This document shows positions 37,368 through 43,144 of a stretch of 43,144 nt of DNA, one piece after another (the stretch's first letter is position 1; each line of letters starts with the position of its first letter). The stretch is from an uncultured Clostridia bacterium (lineage in GTDB: Bacteria; Bacillota; Clostridia; Oscillospirales; Oscillospiraceae): positions 1 to 43,144 of the forward strand of contig CAMOXK010000012.1 of NCBI GenBank assembly GCA_946629065.1, in the 5' to 3' direction. The notes below the pieces were generated by a model. The model was not told the DNA's origin. It made no database searches and saw nothing but the letters and a program-made list of their open reading frames with translations. The position numbers and the translations under genes were made by a program.

Positions 37368-38603
37368 ATGAAAATCACGCAGGAGATTTTGCGGAGCTAC
37401 GCAAGACTTATCGCCCGCTCCGGGGCCAACGTCCAGCAGGGACAGGTTGTGCAGCTGAGCATCGCCGTGGATCAGGCGCCCTTCGCCGTGATGCTGGCGG
37501 AGGAGTGCTATAAGGCCGGGGCCAAAAAGGTCAACGTGGAATGGCAGAGTGACGGGATCTCCCGCCTGCATTTCCAGTATGCGGACCAGGAGACCCTTGG
37601 CACCGTGCTTCCCTGGGAGGAGGCCAAGGCCAAACAGATGGTGGAGGATCTGCCCTGCCGGATCTTTATCGCCTCCGAGGACCCGGATGCCCTGGCGGGC
37701 ATCTCCCCGGACAAGCTCTCCTATGTGGGACGGAGCCGGGCCAGGGTGCTCAAGCCCTACCGCAACGCCATCGACGGCAAGCACCAGTGGACCATTGCGG
37801 CTTACCCTTCGGAAAAGTGGGCGAAGAAGTGCTTCCCGGAGGACGATGCTGAGACTGCGGTGCAGAAGCTCTGGGACGCGGTGCTGAAGACCGTTCGCAT
37901 CGACGGGGAGCATGACCCGGTGGCGGCCTGGCAGGCCCACTCGGACTTCATCTCCGCGAAAGCCGCCTGGCTGAACAAGCAGCAGTTCCGCTATCTGCGG
38001 TATCGGAGCGAAAACGGCACGGACTTTCGCGTGGAGCTGATCCCAGATGCCCGCTGGGAAGGGGCCGGCGCGGTGAATAAGCGCAACGGCGCAAGCTACA
38101 TCCCCAACATGCCCACGGAGGAGATCTTCACCTCCCCGCTGGCGGGCAGCTGCGAGGGAACGCTGGTGAGCACCAAACCCCTCAGCTGGAACAGCCAGCT
38201 GATCGAGGACTTCTCCATCACCTTTGCCGATGGCAAGGCTGTCTCCTGCAAGGCCGAGAAGGGCCAGGAACTTCTGGAAAAGATGATCGCCATGGACGAG
38301 AACGCCTGCATGCTGGGCGAGGTGGCCCTGGTGCCCAAGGAGAGCCCGGTGAACCAGTGCGGCTTCCTGTTCTATGAGACGCTCTTTGATGAGAACGCCT
38401 GCTGTCATGTGGCTCTGGGCGCTGGCTTCAAGGAGGTCCTGCCCAACGGTGACAATCTGAGCACCGAGGAGGCCAAAGCGCGGGGCATCAACGATTCCAT
38501 CATCCATGTGGACTTCATGGTGGGCAGCGACGATCTGGCCATCGACGGCGTCCGCGCGGATGGGACCACGGTTCCCGTCTTCCGCAGCGGCACCTGGGCC
38601 TGA
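37368..38603 (+). CDS. M29-family aminopeptidase
   Basis: LIARSGANVQQGQVVQLSIAVDQAPFAVMLAEECYKAGAKKVNVEW, NMPTEEIFTSP, ALGAGF, IIHVDFMVGSDDLAIDG. Confidence 0.9.
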   Translation: MKITQEILRSYARLIARSGANVQQGQVVQLSIAVDQAPFAVMLAEECYKAGAKKVNVEWQSDGISRLHFQYADQETLGTVLPWEEAKAKQMVEDLPCRIFIASEDPDALAGISPDKLSYVGRSRARVLKPYRNAIDGKHQWTIAAYPSEKWAKKCFPEDDAETAVQKLWDAVLKTVRIDGEHDPVAAWQAHSDFISAKAAWLNKQQFRYLRYRSENGTDFRVELIPDARWEGAGAVNKRNGASYIPNMPTEEIFTSPLAGSCEGTLVSTKPLSWNSQLIEDFSITFADGKAVSCKAEKGQELLEKMIAMDENACMLGEVALVPKESPVNQCGFLFYETLFDENACCHVALGAGFKEVLPNGDNLSTEEAKARGINDSIIHVDFMVGSDDLAIDGVRADGTTVPVFRSGTWA

Positions 38604-38611
38604 ACGCGCAA

Positions 38612-38650
38612 CAAAAACGCACCCGGAAACCTGTGATTTCCGGGTGCGCT
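38612..38650. terminator. Bidirectional terminator between convergent genes
   Basis: CGCACCCGGAAA-cctgtga-TTTCCGGGTGCG; T-run on minus strand, CTTTG on plus. Confidence 0.75.
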
Positions 38651-38656
38651 TTGCTG

Positions 38657-39991
38657 TTATCGGACGACGTCCAGTTCTTCAATGCCGTAGTAGCGGAAGA
38701 GTGCCAATGCCGCCGTGCTGAGCCGCTCGCCGCAGACGGCGATGGGGACAGCAGGGGGACAGCCCACACAGGGCGTGGCCAGAATGCGGCCCAAGCAGCG
38801 CTCCGCCGGCAGCGTTTCAAAGGGGGAGAGCAAAGCCTCCCTGGGAGAGAGCACCGGATGGGGCTCCGGCAGGGAAGGGGGCGTCTCTTGAATGGCATTC
38901 AAGCGCGGCAGGGACAGGAGAAAGCTTTGCAGCCGCTCGATCTCCGCCTCGGTATTCTCCGGCGTAAACATCAGCACCAGATGGTCCGGGTCCGCAAATT
39001 CCGCCACGATGCCCGCTTCCTGTAAAAGCGCAGCCAGGTCTTCGCCGGTGTAGCCAAAGGCCTTTGGCAGCAGGCAGAGCTTCAGCGGTTCCTGCCCGGT
39101 AAGGGTCCAGCCTCCGGCCCGGAGCGTATCTTTCAAGGCATCCACCTTCTGCGCCGTCTCCCGGATGCGGCGGGGGTAATCGCGCGCCAGAAGCGGGTTC
39201 ACCGCGTCCAGAGACTGGAGGATCAGGTAGGAGGGGCTGGTGCTGGCGAAGAGGGCCAGAGCCTGCTCCGCCATGGGCAGCAGCTCCTTCGGGCAGCTGC
39301 GGGAGAGATGCAGCCAGGCCCCGCCCGTCAGCACCGGGAGGGTCTTGTGGGCGGAATCACAGCAGAGATCCGCACCCTGATCTAGAGGGTGCCGGGAGGG
39401 AGAGAGGAATTTCAGATAGGCGCCGTGGGCATTGTCCACCAGAAGCAGGGCACCGTGGCGGTGGCAGAGCGCGGCGTAGGGCGCAAGGTCCAGACAGTTG
39501 CCCAGATAATCGGGACTGGTGAGATAGACCGCGGCGGGAGACTTTTCGGGATCGGCGAACAGGGCCTCCAGTTCCTCCATAGTGGGAATACAGGAGAGCA
39601 GGGATGGCCCGCAGCCGATCCAGCGCAGCTCCAGATCCAGCAACGCCGCGCCCTCCAGAAAGACCCGGTGGGCGTTGCGCCCGGCAGCGATGCGCGGGGG
39701 CAGTCCCCGCAGCTTCGCGTAGAGCAGAGTCAGCTGCAGCATGGACCGGATGCAGAGCGAGGAGCCCTCTGCGCTGTAGAGCGTGCGGGCGCTGCCGAAG
39801 AGTGAGGCCGCGTTTTCCTCACTCTCCCGGATGACGCCCCGGGCGTGATACAGCACGTCCGCCCCGGGGATCTCTGTGATATCCAATGGCTCGGACCCCA
39901 GAAGGGGGCGGCCCTTGTGCCCAGGCATGTGCAGGCGCAGGGACTCGCTCTCCCGGTAGGCCCGGACAAAATCGCAGATGGGGGTGTTCAT
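38657..39991 (-). CDS. Orn/Lys/Arg decarboxylase-fold PLP-dependent enzyme
   Basis: LHMPGHKGRPLLG, DITEIPGADVLYHARGVIRESE, LLLVDNAHGAYLKF, DSAHKTLPVLTGGAWLH. Confidence 0.9.
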   Translation of the reverse strand: MNTPICDFVRAYRESESLRLHMPGHKGRPLLGSEPLDITEIPGADVLYHARGVIRESEENAASLFGSARTLYSAEGSSLCIRSMLQLTLLYAKLRGLPPRIAAGRNAHRVFLEGAALLDLELRWIGCGPSLLSCIPTMEELEALFADPEKSPAAVYLTSPDYLGNCLDLAPYAALCHRHGALLLVDNAHGAYLKFLSPSRHPLDQGADLCCDSAHKTLPVLTGGAWLHLSRSCPKELLPMAEQALALFASTSPSYLILQSLDAVNPLLARDYPRRIRETAQKVDALKDTLRAGGWTLTGQEPLKLCLLPKAFGYTGEDLAALLQEAGIVAEFADPDHLVLMFTPENTEAEIERLQSFLLSLPRLNAIQETPPSLPEPHPVLSPREALLSPFETLPAERCLGRILATPCVGCPPAVPIAVCGERLSTAALALFRYYGIEELDVVR

Positions 39992-41361
39992 CGGCCTTCG
40001 GCAGCCCGGGCCACCGCCAGCATGATGGCGCACTCCATCCGCTTGCGGAAGAGCTCGCAGCCGGATTCATAGATGCCGGTGATGGCGCCGGTGGCGTGAT
40101 AGGCGTTGGCCGCGCAGCCGCCGGAGCAGTAGAGCTTGGCCCAGCAGTCCTGGCACTCGGGCTTGGCATAGACGTTGCAGGCGGCAAATTCGCCCTGGAC
40201 TTCGGGGTTGTCCAGACCGTTCCAGATGTCGCCCAGCTTGAAGCGCTCTTCGCCCACGAACTGGTGGCAGGGGTAGAGATCGCCCCAGGGGGTGACGGCC
40301 ATGTACTCCGTGCCGGAGCCGCAGCCGGAGATGCGCTTGTAGATGCAGGGGCCGCCGGAGAGGTCGATCATGTAGTGGTAGAAGGTGAAGGGGCGCCCTT
40401 CCCGGTCCCGCTGGAGCATCAGCTCGGCCAGCTCTTCATACTGCTGCTTCACGATCTCGATATCCGCCGGGGTGAGGGCGGAGGGATCCTCCGGCGCGCA
40501 GACCACCGGCTCCATGCTGAGCTCGGTGAAGCCCAGGTCCAGCATCTGGCGGATGTCCTGGACGAAATCGGGATTCTGGTGGGTGAAGGTGCCGCGCATG
40601 TAGTAGTTTTTGCCGCCCCGTGCCGCCACCAGCTTCTGGAACTTGGGCACGATCCGCTCCCAGCTTCCGTTGCCGGCATAGTCCACCCGGTAGCGGTCGT
40701 GGATCTCCTTGCGGCCGTCCAGAGAGAGGACCACGTTGCTCATCTCCCGGTTGGCAAAGTCGATCACGTCGTCGTCAATGAGCATGCCGTTGGTGGTGAG
40801 GGTGAAGCGGAAGTTCTTGCCTGCTTCCTTTTCCCGGGAGCGGGCATAGGCCACCAGATCCTTCACCACTTGGAAGTTCATCAGCGGCTCGCCGCCGAAG
40901 AAGTCAACCTCCAGGTTGCGCCGCTTGCCGGAGTGCTCAATGAGAAAGTCCAGGGCGCGCTTGCCCACCTCGAACCTCATGACAGCCCGGTCCCCGTGGT
41001 ACTTGCCCTGACTGGCAAAGCAGTAGGAGCAGTTGAGGTTGCAGGTGTGGGCCACGTGGAGGCACAGGGCCTTGATGACCCCGGCGCTTTTTTCCTTGAA
41101 TTTGCCCGCCATGGGGGCAAAGGTGTCCGGCGTAAAGAGCTGGCCCTCGTCCCGCAGAGCTTCGATCTGCGCATAGCAGCTCTTGATCTCCTCAGCGGGG
41201 ACGGTGGGGTAGCGCTGAGCCATATCAGCCAGGAGCTGCTCCTTCGTTTTGCTTTCAAAGCCCGCGATCAGGTCATAGGCCAGGTCGTCCACCGCGTGCA
41301 CGGCGCCGGAGCAGATGTCCAGGACAATGTTGTACCCGCCCAGTTTGTATTGATGGATCAT
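39988..41361 (-). CDS. scfB: Radical SAM SCIFF peptide maturase
   Basis: HVAHTCNLNCSYCFASQGKYHGDRAVM radical SAM CxxxCxxC; SPASM-type C-terminal cysteines CGSGTEYMAVTPWGDLYPCHQFVG...CQDCWAKLYCSGGC; adjacent SCIFF precursor. Confidence 0.93.
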   Translation of the reverse strand: MIHQYKLGGYNIVLDICSGAVHAVDDLAYDLIAGFESKTKEQLLADMAQRYPTVPAEEIKSCYAQIEALRDEGQLFTPDTFAPMAGKFKEKSAGVIKALCLHVAHTCNLNCSYCFASQGKYHGDRAVMRFEVGKRALDFLIEHSGKRRNLEVDFFGGEPLMNFQVVKDLVAYARSREKEAGKNFRFTLTTNGMLIDDDVIDFANREMSNVVLSLDGRKEIHDRYRVDYAGNGSWERIVPKFQKLVAARGGKNYYMRGTFTHQNPDFVQDIRQMLDLGFTELSMEPVVCAPEDPSALTPADIEIVKQQYEELAELMLQRDREGRPFTFYHYMIDLSGGPCIYKRISGCGSGTEYMAVTPWGDLYPCHQFVGEERFKLGDIWNGLDNPEVQGEFAACNVYAKPECQDCWAKLYCSGGCAANAYHATGAITGIYESGCELFRKRMECAIMLAVARAAEGR

Positions 41362-41384
41362 GGATATGTTCTCCTCAAATATCA

Positions 41385-41416
41385 TAAAAAATGCCGCCAT
41401 GTTTCATGGCGGCATT
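41385..41416 (-). promoter_or_regulatory. Terminator-like hairpin (attenuator) between scfA and scfB
   Basis: Minus strand AATGCCGCCATG-aaa-CATGGCGGCATTTTTT. Confidence 0.75.
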
Positions 41417-41430
41417 CAAGCTTTTCCCGA

Positions 41431-41577
41431 TCAGTCCTCGGTGTTCTCGCACTTCTGGTTGGCAATACCGCAGCTGGTCTTGCAGGCAGACTGGCAAGAG
41501 GTCTGGCACTCGCCGCAGCCGCCGTTGGCAGCGCTGTCACAGAGATTGCGGGTCTTCAGGGTGACGATGTGTTCCAT
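41431..41577 (-). CDS. scfA: SCIFF ranthipeptide precursor
   Basis: 48-aa ORF absent from the supplied track: MEHIVTLKTRNLCDSAANGGCGECQTSCQSACKTSCGIANQKCENTED*; SD ggagg upstream. Confidence 0.93.
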   Translation of the reverse strand: MEHIVTLKTRNLCDSAANGGCGECQTSCQSACKTSCGIANQKCENTED

Positions 41578-41802
41578 GTTTATGTCCTCCAAAAGGTTTT
41601 TTCAGATTCCTTCTTTTTATACCACGCCTTGCCCCGCAAGTCAAGGTTTGCAGGCCTTTTTTTCGGGAGAAGGGGAGAAACCGGGATGTTTTGCCCTGCT
41701 GATTGGTGTATCCGGTGAGAGAAGGATTGTGTTTGCCGGCAGCTTATGCTATCCTTATTCCTGAGGATCAGGATCGAAAGAGCGGGATCAGGAGGGAGCG
41801 CC

Positions 41803-43038
41803 ATGAACCAAAAGCTGCGGAAGGATGCGGAAAAGGCCGCGCTCAGCGCCATCCGGGCCGTGCTGCCCGAGGAGGCGGTGCGCCGGGCCCTGCAGGGCAG
41901 GCAATTTCGCGGCCGGGTGTTTCTCCTGGCCGTGGGCAAGGCGGCGCCGCGGATGGTAAAGGCTGCGTTGTCTGTGCTGACCCAGCCTGTAACGGACGGG
42001 CTTGTCATCAGCAAATACGGGCATTTCGACGGGCCTGTCGAGGGCCTGCGCTGTTTCGAGGCGGGCCACCCGGTGCCTGACGAAAACAGCGTCTTGGCTA
42101 CGGAAGCCGCGCTGCAGCTCACGGAGGATCTGCGGGAGGACGACACGGTGCTTTTTCTGCTCTCCGGCGGGGGCAGCGCGCTGTTTGAAAAGCCGCTGAT
42201 CCCGCTTCATGAGCTGCAGGACATCACCAATCAGCTTCTGGCCTGCGGGGCGGACATCGTGGAGATCAACACCATCCGTAAACGGCTCTCTGCCCTCAAG
42301 GGCGGAAAGTTCGCCGCCCATTGCGCGCCGGCCAGGGTGGAGGCTGTGATCCTCTCGGACATTCTGGGTGATCCGCTGGACAGCATCGCCTCCGGCCCAG
42401 TGAGCCCCGACACGGCTACCTGCGCCGACGCCCTGGCGATCGCTGCAAAGTACGGATTGCGGCTCAGCCCGGAGGCCAAAAACTGTCTCCGGATCGAGAC
42501 TCCCAAAGAAATCTGGAACGTCCATGCTCAGGTGGTGGGCAGCGTCCGGGAGCTTTGCCGCGCCGCGGGAGAGGCCTGCCGCGCCATGGGTTATGAGCCG
42601 GTGTTCCTTACAGACCAACTGAACTGCGAGGCGCGGGAGGCGGGACGCTTTCTGGCCTCCATCCTTCGCAGTCATGCCGATAGGGGAAAGAAGCTGGCCT
42701 TCCTGGCCGGCGGCGAGACCGTCGTTCATCTGACCGGCCATGGCCTCGGCGGCCGAAACCAGGAGCTGGCGCTCTCTGCCTCGGAAGGGCTGCGCGGGCT
42801 CCGTAACGCCTGCGTCATCAGCCTTGGCTCCGACGGAACGGACGGCCCCACCGACGCGGCGGGCGGCTATGTGGACGGCGATACCTTTGACGAACTGCGG
42901 GAAAAGGGTATTGCCCTGCATGAAGTGCTGCAGGCCAACGACGCCTATCACACCCTCCTGGCGGTGGACGGTCTGATCGTCACCGGTCCCACGGGAACCA
43001 ACGTGAACGATGTTACCATCGGCCTTTTGGATGGGTAA
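41803..43038 (+). CDS. Glycerate 2-kinase, MOFRL family (DUF4147)
   Basis: LLAVGKAAPRMVKAA, FLLSGGGSALFEKPL, LAGGETVVHLTGHGLGGRNQELALSAS, TDGPTDAAGGYVDG; ATG 41803 after aggaggg. Confidence 0.9.
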   Translation: MNQKLRKDAEKAALSAIRAVLPEEAVRRALQGRQFRGRVFLLAVGKAAPRMVKAALSVLTQPVTDGLVISKYGHFDGPVEGLRCFEAGHPVPDENSVLATEAALQLTEDLREDDTVLFLLSGGGSALFEKPLIPLHELQDITNQLLACGADIVEINTIRKRLSALKGGKFAAHCAPARVEAVILSDILGDPLDSIASGPVSPDTATCADALAIAAKYGLRLSPEAKNCLRIETPKEIWNVHAQVVGSVRELCRAAGEACRAMGYEPVFLTDQLNCEAREAGRFLASILRSHADRGKKLAFLAGGETVVHLTGHGLGGRNQELALSASEGLRGLRNACVISLGSDGTDGPTDAAGGYVDGDTFDELREKGIALHEVLQANDAYHTLLAVDGLIVTGPTGTNVNDVTIGLLDG

Positions 43039-43051
43039 AATCTTGAATATG

Positions 43052-43086
43052 AAAAAGCCTCTGGACCATCGGTCCAGAGGCTTTCA
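43052..43086 (+). terminator. Intrinsic terminator
   Basis: AAAGCCTCTGGACC-atc-GGTCCAGAGGCTTTC. Confidence 0.8.
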
Positions 43087-43144
43087 GATTGTAGACAAAC
43101 CTATGCGGCAACGCTTGGACACGCATGGGGGGATTGTGAAGGGG

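Noticed and set aside
1-43144. CRISPR arrays, rRNA, tRNA, riboswitches, prophage genes
   Set aside because: No regularly spaced repeats, phage structural genes or recognisable structured RNA classes were seen by eye; a tRNAscan/Infernal run would be needed to exclude small RNAs.

Overview
The window is a GC-rich chromosomal segment from a spore-forming Clostridia-type bacterium; the Oscillospiraceae-like assignment is an inference from gene content and repeats. Mostly core genes: beta-CASP metallo-hydrolase (partial), rnfCDGEAB, csoR-copA(Z), a YibE/F-NUDIX-zinc-ribbon operon, PrsW, MATE, spoIIGA-sigE, pyrH-frr-uppS-[alkD-like]-dxr-rseP, an M29 aminopeptidase, a SCIFF peptide/maturase locus coupled to an Orn/Lys/Arg-decarboxylase-fold gene, and a glycerate kinase. 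Accessory content includes a pseudokinase-TM-C-type-lectin protein, a 2325-aa secreted PHP/CehA-like multidomain protein, and two tandem secreted dockerin proteins (CHAP and BspA-type LRR). Main non-genic findings: (i) two almost identical 163-bp inverted-repeat elements flanked by TA, in opposite orientation (24314-24476 and 31680-31842); (ii) a second long-hairpin element family whose two copies each supply or abut the stop codon of the preceding gene and show paired arm-to-arm substitutions, one copy carrying a ~66-nt nested insertion; (iii) a CsoR-like operator exactly filling a -35/-10 spacer; (iv) a copZ-like reading frame fused in frame to copA but with its own Shine-Dalgarno; (v) an unlisted SCIFF precursor gene with seven Cys and a terminator-like hairpin before its maturase. 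No CRISPR array, rRNA or tRNA was recognised. All homology calls are from reading the translations; no searches were run.
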